From an uncultured Pelagibacteraceae bacterium (GTDB taxonomy: Bacteria; Pseudomonadota; Alphaproteobacteria; Pelagibacterales; Pelagibacteraceae), in assembly GCA_902554035.1 (NCBI GenBank), contig CACDMX010000004.1, positions 1 to 64,000 of the forward strand: a stretch of 64,000 nt of DNA, read 5' to 3'. Below the pieces are notes generated by a model that saw nothing but the letters and a program-made list of their open reading frames with translations, was not told the origin of the DNA and did no database searches. Positions 42,116 through 50,788 of this stretch are shown here, one piece after another. Numbering within the stretch: position 1 is the first letter of the stretch; each line of letters opens with the position of its first letter. The translations under genes and the position numbers were made by a program.

Positions 42116-43333
42116 ATGAAAAAAAAAGAGAGAAAACTTAATTTAAATAGAAGAAATTTTTTAGCAAGCACAGCATCAATAGCTGGATTGGCTGCAACAG
42201 CATCAGTTGTACCAATTAGTATATCTAATGCAAATCATAAGGATGGCGAAAAAGGATTACCTGAATTTATTAGCTGGAAAGACAGAGACGCTTTAATCGT
42301 TCATTCAGACAAGGGAATTGAGACCCATAGAAGTGCAATTGGAGAAAGTTTAATTACCCCTAATAGAAATGTTTATATAAGAAATAATATGCCAACTATG
42401 ACGGATGATCAAATTGGCGATAGAAATAATTGGAAAGTTTCAATTGAAGGTGTGAAGAATCCAAAAACTTTTACTTTAGCTCAACTTAAAAAGTTAGGCC
42501 ATACAACAATGGCTACAATTTTACAGTGTTCAGGTAACGGTAGAGGTTTTTTTGAACACAAAGTAAGAGGATCTCAGTGGAAAACGGGAGCAGCTGCTTG
42601 TGTTTTTTGGACTGGAGTTCCAATGAAGGTAGTTGTAGAAGCATGTGGCGGTGTAAATGCTAGCGCCGTATTTATGACTTCAGCTGGAGTTGATCATGAA
42701 CCAACTGGATTAGATCCTAAAAAGGCAATGGTTGAAAGATCGGTACCAAAAGTGGTTTTTAAAGATGCTATGTTGGCTTGGGAAATGAATGGTGTTCCAT
42801 TGCCAAATGCTCATGGCGGACCTTTGAGAATGGTTACTCCTGGTTATTTTGGTATAAACAATGTTAAACATCTTGGCAAAGTAGCTTTCACTGAAAAAGA
42901 ATCCTCAGTTAAATATATGAAAAAAAGTTATAGAATTTCACCAATTGGCAAAAAAGGATCTCAATATCCATCATGTTGGGAAATGCCAGTGAAATCTTGG
43001 ATCACAAGACCAACTGACGAAACAGGAACAGTAAGAGCTGGAAAAGTTCAGATAGTTGGTGTTGCCATGGGTGGTACTAAAAAAGTTAGAAGTGTTAAAG
43101 TATCTGTTGATGGTGGCAAAAGTTGGAAAAGAGCAAAATTCATTGGACCTGATTTAGGAAAGTATGCTTGGAGACAGTTCGCTTTTGAAGCAAATCTAAA
43201 ATCAGGAACTTACAATATAGCAAGCCTTGCTTCAAATGGTTCTAAAAAGCAACCAGAATTGAGAATGGAAAATAGAAGAGGTTATGCTCATAATGGTTGG
43301 AAGGATCACAGCGTAAATATTACTGTAGTATAA
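42116..43333 (+). CDS. Sulfite oxidase-family molybdoenzyme (SoxC/SorA-like), Tat-exported
   Basis: Twin-arginine NRRNFLASTASIAG; TILQCSGNGRGFF; PLPNAHGGPLRMVTPGYFGINNVKHL. Confidence 0.88.
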   Translation: MKKKERKLNLNRRNFLASTASIAGLAATASVVPISISNANHKDGEKGLPEFISWKDRDALIVHSDKGIETHRSAIGESLITPNRNVYIRNNMPTMTDDQIGDRNNWKVSIEGVKNPKTFTLAQLKKLGHTTMATILQCSGNGRGFFEHKVRGSQWKTGAAACVFWTGVPMKVVVEACGGVNASAVFMTSAGVDHEPTGLDPKKAMVERSVPKVVFKDAMLAWEMNGVPLPNAHGGPLRMVTPGYFGINNVKHLGKVAFTEKESSVKYMKKSYRISPIGKKGSQYPSCWEMPVKSWITRPTDETGTVRAGKVQIVGVAMGGTKKVRSVKVSVDGGKSWKRAKFIGPDLGKYAWRQFAFEANLKSGTYNIASLASNGSKKQPELRMENRRGYAHNGWKDHSVNITVV

Positions 43334-43360
43334 TACTTCCAACAGTTATAAAATAAATTA

Positions 43361-43687
43361 ATGAAAATTTTGAGATTTTTATTAATTATTCTATTTTATT
43401 TTATAATTAGTATTCAAAAAACAATTGCTGATGAAAAAAAGATGCTTAAAGGTCTTGAAATTTTTAATGAGACTGCCGCATGTGCTGGTTGTCATACAAT
43501 GAAAGCAGCAGGAGCAGATGGCAATGTTGGACCAAATCTTGATACTGTAGATTTAACAATCGAATCTGTAATAGATATGGTTACTTATGGACTTGGTGTA
43601 ATGCCAGCTTATGGTGAAGATGGAATTCTAACAAAAGAGGAAATTGAAATTGTTTCTAATTATGTAGTCAATTCAGCAGGTAAATGA
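43361..43687 (+). CDS. Class I c-type cytochrome (SorB/SoxD-like partner)
   Basis: Signal peptide then CAGCH, GPNLD, MPAYG. Confidence 0.88.
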   Translation: MKILRFLLIILFYFIISIQKTIADEKKMLKGLEIFNETAACAGCHTMKAAGADGNVGPNLDTVDLTIESVIDMVTYGLGVMPAYGEDGILTKEEIEIVSNYVVNSAGK

Positions 43688-44478
43688 GAAATCCTTTAGT
43701 TTCAATTTTAATTGCTTGTTACAACAGGGAAAAATATATAGATAGATGCATTAAATCTTGTCTTGATCAAACTTATAAAAATTTAGAAATAGTTTTTGTA
43801 GATGACAGTTCAACAGATAAATCTTATCAAATAGCAAAAAAGTTTAAAAGAGTAAAAGTTTATAAAAAAAAAAGAAAAAATTTTAAATCTAAATTTGGTA
43901 CATTTTATTTATTAGATACATACCTTTATGCTTTTAAAAAATCAAAAGGAAAAATTTTATCTTTTTTAGATGCAGACGATTTTTTCAACAAAAAAAAAGT
44001 CGAAAATATTGTCGAATATTTTAATAGAAATAAGGATAAAAAAATTTTATTTGATAAGCCAATCATTTATTATTCAAAAAAAGATTATATCTATAGCAAA
44101 GACTACAAAAATGCATCTAAAAGAAAAAAGTGGCCGAAATTTCCTCCAACAAGTTGCATATCAATAAAAAAAAATTTTTTTTCAAAGATTAAAAATGAAC
44201 TTAAACCAAAAAGTTTTGATCTTTTATCCATGGATTTTCGGTTAGCTGTTATATCAAAATTTATTTTCAAGGATTTTAAAATTTTAAATAAACACTTAAC
44301 TTTTTATTTCCAAAATAAAAAGGGAGAGATCAACTCAAATTTTAGAAAATTTAGAAAAAATTGGTGGCTCAGAAGAATGCAGGCTCATGAATATATGAAA
44401 TATTTGCTTAAAAAAAATAATGTTAAATATCAAAATTTTGATTATACTTTAACAAAAATTATCAATTTATTTTTTTAG
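43684..44478 (+). CDS. Family 2 glycosyltransferase
   Basis: VSILIACYNREKYIDRCIKSCLDQTYKNLEIVFVDDSSTD, SFLDADD. Confidence 0.92.
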   Translation: MRNPLVSILIACYNREKYIDRCIKSCLDQTYKNLEIVFVDDSSTDKSYQIAKKFKRVKVYKKKRKNFKSKFGTFYLLDTYLYAFKKSKGKILSFLDADDFFNKKKVENIVEYFNRNKDKKILFDKPIIYYSKKDYIYSKDYKNASKRKKWPKFPPTSCISIKKNFFSKIKNELKPKSFDLLSMDFRLAVISKFIFKDFKILNKHLTFYFQNKKGEINSNFRKFRKNWWLRRMQAHEYMKYLLKKNNVKYQNFDYTLTKIINLFF

Positions 44479-44483
44479 TTTAG

Positions 44484-45320
44484 ATGGAAAAAATACTTTC
44501 AAAAAAACAAATTAATCAATTTCAAAAAGACGGTGCTATATTTTTAAAGGGACTATTTAATTTAAGTTGGATAAAAAAATTAGAAAAAGGAATTGAAAAA
44601 GATATAAAAAATCCCAGTCCCAGATTTAAATCTCATACAGTAGAAAAAGATATTCCAGCTTACTTAGAAGATTATTGGACGTGGGATGTAATTCCAGAAT
44701 TTAAAGATTTTGTTTTTAATTCTCCATATGCAAAAATTGCTGCTGAATTAATGTCTGCCAAAAAAATCAACCTTGTTATGGACAACTGGTTTTTAAGAGA
44801 AGGCGGATCTAAATCATCAACACCTTTTCATCATGATATAAGTTATTTTGATATGGATGGAACAATGTGTGTTTTGTGGTTACCATTACAACCTACAGGA
44901 AAAAATGAAGGAGTTGTTTGGGTTAAAGGGTCTCATTTATGGAATAAGTTATTTTTACGGGTTTTATTTAAAGATGGGCACAAAGTTGAGGGAAAAGAAT
45001 GTGTTGTAGGTGGAAAAAAATACGAACTTCCACCCGACATTTTAGGAAATAAAGATAAATATGAATTTTTAAAATGGGATTGTGAATTGGGTGATTGCGT
45101 AATATTCGATATGAGAACACTTCATGGCACACTTAGTTCCTCAATACCAGAGAAAACGTTAAGTCGCTACACATTAAGAGTGGCAAAAGAGGATGCAAAA
45201 ATTAGTTATGTGGGTGATTGGACAAGTTATAATTATAGAAAATCTATGCAAGACGCTGGATATAAGGATGGTGATCCACTAGGTGGAAAAATGTTTCCAG
45301 TTCTTTACGAAACCATTTAA
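44484..45320 (+). CDS. Phytanoyl-CoA dioxygenase (PhyH) family protein
   Basis: Fe-binding HHDISYFD, GVVWVKGSHLW, MRTLHGTLSS. Confidence 0.88.
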   Translation: MEKILSKKQINQFQKDGAIFLKGLFNLSWIKKLEKGIEKDIKNPSPRFKSHTVEKDIPAYLEDYWTWDVIPEFKDFVFNSPYAKIAAELMSAKKINLVMDNWFLREGGSKSSTPFHHDISYFDMDGTMCVLWLPLQPTGKNEGVVWVKGSHLWNKLFLRVLFKDGHKVEGKECVVGGKKYELPPDILGNKDKYEFLKWDCELGDCVIFDMRTLHGTLSSSIPEKTLSRYTLRVAKEDAKISYVGDWTSYNYRKSMQDAGYKDGDPLGGKMFPVLYETI

Positions 45321-45347
45321 CTTCTGGTAAAATACCAGAAGTTAAAT
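45315..45347. terminator. Perfect inverted repeat, probable bidirectional terminator
   Basis: ATTTAACTTCTGGTA-AAA-TACCAGAAGTTAAAT, 15-bp arms, 3-nt loop, between convergent genes. Confidence 0.8.
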
Positions 45348-45357
45348 ATATAATTTG

Positions 45358-45681
45358 CTACTGTCCAGGTCCTTTATAAGCAGCTGCAATTTTTGCTGCG
45401 TTTGCAGCAACATCATTAATATTAATTTCTTCACAGATTGTAATGTTACAAAGAGAACCACTTGCTTCTGTTGCCATTTTAATACCGGCGCCTTGTTCAA
45501 AAGATCCTTCGAATATTACAAAGAAATCATATGCTCCTCTTAAACCAGTATAGGAAACCATTTTAGCTCCAACTGCCTCTGCTGCAGCTTGCGCCGCTTT
45601 AGATCTGTCGGATTTTGGATCTTTTATAAAACCTTGAAATCCTTGGGTAGTATAATTTCCAAAACAATAAAATTTAGCCAT
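45358..45681 (-). CDS. GYD-like small protein
   Basis: MAKFYCFGNYTTQG, GAKMVSYTGLRGAYDFFVIFEG; resembles ORF 63346..63669. Confidence 0.7.
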   Translation of the reverse strand: MAKFYCFGNYTTQGFQGFIKDPKSDRSKAAQAAAEAVGAKMVSYTGLRGAYDFFVIFEGSFEQGAGIKMATEASGSLCNITICEEININDVAANAAKIAAAYKGPGQ

Positions 45682-45784
45682 ATCAACCTCCTTTCTTAAA
45701 TATTAAGAATATCATTAATTCAAAAATGTTATAATGAGTAAATTGTGTAGTAGACACAACCTATAGTAATGTTAAATTAAATTT

Positions 45785-47227
45785 ATGTACGAAAAATTTG
45801 GACAATTCATTGATGGAAAGTGGCAAGCATCTTCTAACAATGAGACTTATGAAGTTATAAATCCAGCCAATGAAGAGGTTATAGGTCGTGCATCAAAAGC
45901 TACTCCAGAAGATGTAGAACGAGCACTTAAATCTGCTGAAAAAGGTTTAGAAGTTTGGAAAAAAACTTCCCCTTGGAAAAGGTCCTCAGTCATTAGAAAA
46001 GTCGCTGATATAATAAGAGCTAAACAAGATGTTCTTGCAAAATGGATAACACTTGAAGTTGGAAAACCTTTTCTTGAAGGCAAAGGCGAAGTAGGAGCTA
46101 CAGCAGATATTTTTGAGTGGAATTCAGAGGAAACAAAAAGAATCTATGGACAAACAGTAGAAAGCAGATTTGAAGAAACCAGAATTCATGTTTACTATCA
46201 ACCAATTGGAGTTGTTGCAGCAATGTCTCCTTGGAATTTTCCTTTAGTTTTATCAGGAAGAAAAATATCAACTGCTTTAGCTGCAGGATGTTCAGTTATA
46301 ATTAAACCTGATGTGATTGCACCTGGTGGTGTGATGGAGTTAGTTGATATTTGTAGAGAAGCCGGAGTTCCTCCAGGAGTGGTTAATTTATTATCTGGCG
46401 ACCCTCCAAGCATAGCCTCTCAATTAATTTCGTCAGACATAGTTAAAAAAATTTCTATCACAGGATCTACAAGAGTTGGAAAATTAGTACTTAAACAAGC
46501 GGCTGAAAAAGTTCAAAGAGTTACTATGGAGTTAAGCGGTCATGCACCATTTATTGTGTTTAGTGATGCAAATATTGAGAAAGCAACAGACATGGCAATA
46601 GCCTCAAAATTTAGAAACAATGGCCAAGTTTGTATTTCTCCAAGCAAATTCTACATTCAAGACAATAAGAAAAAAGATTTTGTAAATTTATTTGTAGAGA
46701 AAGCTAAAAAATTAAAAATTGGAAATGGAATGGATGTGGATGTTCAATTAGGACCCATGACAACTAAAAAAAGACTTAATGAAATTGAAGATTTGGTTGA
46801 AAAAACCAAAAAAGAAGGAGCTAAAGTTTTGTTAGGAGGAAAAAAACCTTCAGGGTTTAATAAAGGTTTTTATTATGAACCAACAATTTTTGATGATGTA
46901 AAAGATGATTTTACAATTATGAAAGAAGAACCTTTTGGACCTTTATGTCCAATGCTGTCGTTTAAAACATTTGATGAAGTTATTGAAAGAGCAAATAATC
47001 ATGAACTAGGTCTTGCAAGCTACATTTGCACTAATTCAATGGAATTAGCAACAAAGGCTTCTGAACAAATAGAAACTGGAGCAGTTGCAGTGAATACACC
47101 TTTAGTAGCACAAGCCGAGGCACCTTTCGGTGGTATTAAACAAACAGGCGATGGTAGAGAGGGCGGCTCAATGGCAATCAAAGACTATTTAAATATTAAA
47201 TATACTCACCTTGGTATTAAAGGTTAA
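45785..47227 (+). CDS. NAD(P)-dependent aldehyde dehydrogenase
   Basis: MSPWNFPLVLSGRKI, ITGSTRVGK, MELSGHAPFIVF, NNGQVCISPSKF. Confidence 0.95.
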   Translation: MYEKFGQFIDGKWQASSNNETYEVINPANEEVIGRASKATPEDVERALKSAEKGLEVWKKTSPWKRSSVIRKVADIIRAKQDVLAKWITLEVGKPFLEGKGEVGATADIFEWNSEETKRIYGQTVESRFEETRIHVYYQPIGVVAAMSPWNFPLVLSGRKISTALAAGCSVIIKPDVIAPGGVMELVDICREAGVPPGVVNLLSGDPPSIASQLISSDIVKKISITGSTRVGKLVLKQAAEKVQRVTMELSGHAPFIVFSDANIEKATDMAIASKFRNNGQVCISPSKFYIQDNKKKDFVNLFVEKAKKLKIGNGMDVDVQLGPMTTKKRLNEIEDLVEKTKKEGAKVLLGGKKPSGFNKGFYYEPTIFDDVKDDFTIMKEEPFGPLCPMLSFKTFDEVIERANNHELGLASYICTNSMELATKASEQIETGAVAVNTPLVAQAEAPFGGIKQTGDGREGGSMAIKDYLNIKYTHLGIKG

Positions 47228-47237
47228 TTAAATTGTT

Positions 47238-47945
47238 ATGGCTGAAATTTTTATTGCTTTCGGAGCAGGATTAATAAGTTTTTTGTCACCGTGTGTATTA
47301 CCTTTGATACCTGGTTATATTTCATACATTTCTGGAAGTTCGCTTAATGATTTGTTAGAAAAGAAAAATATAAACTTATTACCAATAATTTTATTCACAC
47401 TTGGATTTTCAATAGTATTTATAATTTTTGGTGCATCAGCAACTTTTTTAGGAAAATTTCTATTAAGCAATTCCTTTCCTTTAAGAATAGTTGCAGGACT
47501 AGTAATAATTATATTTTCACTTCATATGTTAGGAATATTTAAAATTAATTTTTTGAATTATGAAAAGCGTATCCAAGCAGATAGAAATAAAAGTATTTTT
47601 AGTTCAGTTCTAATAGGAATGGCTTTTGCGTTTGGTTGGACTCCCTGTATAGGTCCAATTCTTGGATCAATTTTACTTTTAGCCTCAACCACAGAATCTA
47701 TTTCTAGAGGTATATTATTATTGTGTTCATACTCTCTTGGTCTTGCCCTTCCATTCATTTTATCTGGATATCTAATTCAAAAATTTATTATATTTTCAAA
47801 AAATATAAGGCAGAAGGTTAAGCTTATTGAAAAAATAGGTGGAACTTTACTTCTAATAACAGGTATTTTAATCATTACAAACCAACTTCAAGTATTAGGT
47901 TTTTACTTACTTAATTATTTACCTTTTCTTCAGGGAATTGGTTAA
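47238..47945 (+). CDS. ccdA: CcdA-type cytochrome c biogenesis/DsbD transmembrane protein
   Basis: GLISFLSPCVLPLIPGYISYISG, AFGWTPCIGPILGSIL. Confidence 0.93.
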   Translation: MAEIFIAFGAGLISFLSPCVLPLIPGYISYISGSSLNDLLEKKNINLLPIILFTLGFSIVFIIFGASATFLGKFLLSNSFPLRIVAGLVIIIFSLHMLGIFKINFLNYEKRIQADRNKSIFSSVLIGMAFAFGWTPCIGPILGSILLLASTTESISRGILLLCSYSLGLALPFILSGYLIQKFIIFSKNIRQKVKLIEKIGGTLLLITGILIITNQLQVLGFYLLNYLPFLQGIG

Positions 47946-48801
47946 TTTTTTTTGGTTTATTAAAAACTATAAGCATAACTCCAATAACAATTATAGCACC
48001 TCCAAGAAACAATTCTTTTGTTGGTTGTTCGCCTAAAAGAAAAATTGCAGCTAACAGTCCCGTTGGAGGTATACCCATAGTTACTATAGGTAAAACTTTG
48101 TAAATAGGATTATTTTTTAAAACGTAATAAAAGCAACCGTATGTGATAGGTTGCATAATAAAGCCTAAATATAAAGCAATCATCCACGTTTCAAGACTCG
48201 CATTCTTAAAATAAGTAATTGTATTACCATCAAAAATAGCTGAAAGTCCAATTAAGATTGGACCAGAAAAAAAACCTAACCAAGCTACAAGAGCCAATGG
48301 ATTTAATTCTTTACTTAAAGGTTTAACCAAAACTTGTCCAAGTGCCCAAATACCTGAGCCTAAAATTACTAACCCTATACCAAAATATTTACCATCTAAA
48401 TTAGGTGATCCTGTTAAGATATAAACCCCGATAAAGGCTATACTAATACCAAACAAACTTTTTACGGTTGGTTTTTCTTTAAGCATAAAATATGCAAAGA
48501 CTACTCCAAATGGAACTTCTGTTTGAACAAGTAGTACAGCTGCGGATGCATCTATTAAACTTAAACCAGTATAGGTAATACTATACTGAAGTGTATTCGC
48601 TATAAGAGATACAATAAATATTTTTTTAAGAAATCCTTTTGGTATTGGAAACCACCAAATTAATAATGATGCTACAAAAGTAAAACGCAAACCCATCAAC
48701 AAAAAAGGAGGAAGTTCAACCATTGCTGGTTTAGCAATTACAAAACCAAATCCTAAAAAAATAGGAACTAATGAAGCAATTAATGAGTCACGAAGAGTCA
48801 A
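47911..48801 (-). CDS. EamA family transporter
   Basis: Ten hydrophobic segments, DMT-type repeats. Confidence 0.88.
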   Translation of the reverse strand: MTLRDSLIASLVPIFLGFGFVIAKPAMVELPPFLLMGLRFTFVASLLIWWFPIPKGFLKKIFIVSLIANTLQYSITYTGLSLIDASAAVLLVQTEVPFGVVFAYFMLKEKPTVKSLFGISIAFIGVYILTGSPNLDGKYFGIGLVILGSGIWALGQVLVKPLSKELNPLALVAWLGFFSGPILIGLSAIFDGNTITYFKNASLETWMIALYLGFIMQPITYGCFYYVLKNNPIYKVLPIVTMGIPPTGLLAAIFLLGEQPTKELFLGGAIIVIGVMLIVFNKPKKINQFPEEKVNN

Positions 48802-49901
48802 ATTTTGAATTTTCTTTTTAAATGTCTTAATTTACCTTCTGTGCTATCGAAATCTATATAACAACCTTGTAAAAATCTATTACCTTCATCAGGATCATAC
48901 CTTGTTCTTCCGTGTAGCACTCTATAATTATCCATCATCATAAGATCATTTGGTGCTAATTTAAATTCTATTCTATTCTTTTCTGAATTATACATATCAG
49001 ATAATTTTTTTCGGGCTTTATAATACTGATCTAATTTTTCTTTTTCTAACATTGGAACATAATCTAATCTTGGACTAAATCTTACCTGTTTAAAATTTTT
49101 TTCATCGTCTAAATGAATTAATTCTGACCAGTCCTCAAGTATTACATTTTTATCTGTAAATTTAAATCTTACTTTAATTTCTGTAAGGATGTTGTATGCA
49201 TCTAGGTCATTTTTTTTTAAATTTTCAGTAACAGTATAACCATCAACTAAAGTTGAATAACCTCCACTTACCTCATTTTCAATACAATGTAATAATTGAA
49301 TACACGGTACAGGATTTCTATATGGATTATCTGTATGTGGGCTTAAATGCAAAGTTGTATACGCTAAATCGTTTGGATTTGATTTTGATTTTACATTAAA
49401 ATGTTCTCCAAAGTTTGTTCTTCTTACACTTCCTATAGAATTCGCGAATTTAACAATATAATTATTTTCTGTAGGAACATTTTTAATTATAACAAAACCA
49501 TATTCATAAAAAGCAACCAACAAATCATACATTTCTTTTGACTCGTAAAAATCTTCTTTAAATTCAAAATTTTTTACATCTTTCAAAGTTGAGTCCCATT
49601 TTTTTTTAGGAATTGATTTTATTACAGTATCTTTATTTGAAAATTCAGTTTCTAGTTTACCAATATCAATTTTAGAATTAACTCCATCATTGAAATTAAC
49701 TTCAAGAAAACCATTTTTAATTTCAGCTTTTTTTATATCTATTTCACCATTCATTGTTGAAGGATCAAACAATCTTTGTTGAGTACCTTTATCTAAATAC
49801 TGATCACCATCCACTCTTTCTCTCAACCAAAATGGGTGTATTTCTTGAACAGATTGACCGTTGTTAAAAAAAATTTTATTTTTATTTAATTCAATTTTCA
49901 T
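48798..49901 (-). CDS. Gamma-butyrobetaine hydroxylase-like 2-oxoglutarate dioxygenase
   Basis: IHPFWLRERVDGDQYLDKGTQQRLFDP; LSPHTDNPYRNPVP; MMMDNYRVLHGRTRYD. Confidence 0.87.
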   Translation of the reverse strand: MKIELNKNKIFFNNGQSVQEIHPFWLRERVDGDQYLDKGTQQRLFDPSTMNGEIDIKKAEIKNGFLEVNFNDGVNSKIDIGKLETEFSNKDTVIKSIPKKKWDSTLKDVKNFEFKEDFYESKEMYDLLVAFYEYGFVIIKNVPTENNYIVKFANSIGSVRRTNFGEHFNVKSKSNPNDLAYTTLHLSPHTDNPYRNPVPCIQLLHCIENEVSGGYSTLVDGYTVTENLKKNDLDAYNILTEIKVRFKFTDKNVILEDWSELIHLDDEKNFKQVRFSPRLDYVPMLEKEKLDQYYKARKKLSDMYNSEKNRIEFKLAPNDLMMMDNYRVLHGRTRYDPDEGNRFLQGCYIDFDSTEGKLRHLKRKFKI

Positions 49902-49969
49902 AAGCTTTTTTGAGAATTATTTAAAATTATGCTTTAATCAAGATAAATAAAATAGTATGTGATAACCTT

Positions 49970-50776
49970 ATGTCAGAATTAAATTCAAAAAAGATTAGAT
50001 TTTTTGCTGCTTTTTTAAACAAATTAGCGAGAGACATGACAAGATACTACACCCAAAAACTGGATAAACCTTATAAGGTTATAAACAAAAGCAAAGGAAA
50101 AGGTTATGATCCAGTGACAAAGGCGGACAGGGCTTTTGAAAAGTTTATAAGATCAAGAATTAAAAACAAGTTTCCTAAACATAATATAATTGGAGAAGAA
50201 TTTGGTAACAAAAAAACTAAAAGTGACTTTACTTGGGTAATCGACCCAATCGATGGAACAAGATCATTTATAATTGGTAACCCAACTTGGAGTAATTTAA
50301 TTGGTTTAAATTACAAAGGAAATCCAGTTGTAGGATTAGCAAACTTTCCAAAGTTGAATAAGTATTATTTAAATACTTCAACAAAAAATGCTTATGTAAT
50401 TGAAAAAGGTAAAAAAAGAAAATTACAAGTTAATAAGAAAGCAACTTTAAAAAATATGAAACTTGCAGGAGCTTTTCATGGTTGGTTATCATTAAAAAAA
50501 CAAAGCAGAATAACAAGAGTCTTAAAACTAATGCAATTTCCGTGCTTTGATGCTTTAAGTTATATGCATTTTTGTGAAGGTAAAATTGATGTTGTGCTTC
50601 AATGTCAAAATAAAATCTGGGATGTCCATGCAATAATTCCAATTATTTCTGCAGCCGGTGGTGTTGGTTCAACTTGGAATAATAGAGATGCAAAGTATGC
50701 TGGTAATATTTTATTTTCTGCAAACAGAAATATCCACAAAAAAATGTTAAAATTTTTAAGACCAGCACTAAAATAA
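49970..50776 (+). CDS. Inositol monophosphatase family protein (possibly histidinol-phosphatase)
   Basis: DPVTKADRAFEKFIRS, IIGEEFG, WVIDPIDGTRSFIIG, WDVHAIIPIISAAGG. Confidence 0.88.
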   Translation: MSELNSKKIRFFAAFLNKLARDMTRYYTQKLDKPYKVINKSKGKGYDPVTKADRAFEKFIRSRIKNKFPKHNIIGEEFGNKKTKSDFTWVIDPIDGTRSFIIGNPTWSNLIGLNYKGNPVVGLANFPKLNKYYLNTSTKNAYVIEKGKKRKLQVNKKATLKNMKLAGAFHGWLSLKKQSRITRVLKLMQFPCFDALSYMHFCEGKIDVVLQCQNKIWDVHAIIPIISAAGGVGSTWNNRDAKYAGNILFSANRNIHKKMLKFLRPALK

Positions 50777-50788
50777 AATTATAAAAAA

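Noticed and set aside
45355-45543. Cys-rich 62-aa ORF opposite the GYD-like gene
   Set aside because: Cysteines arise from the complement of Ala/Ala/Asn codons in the GYD-like gene; no RBS seen.
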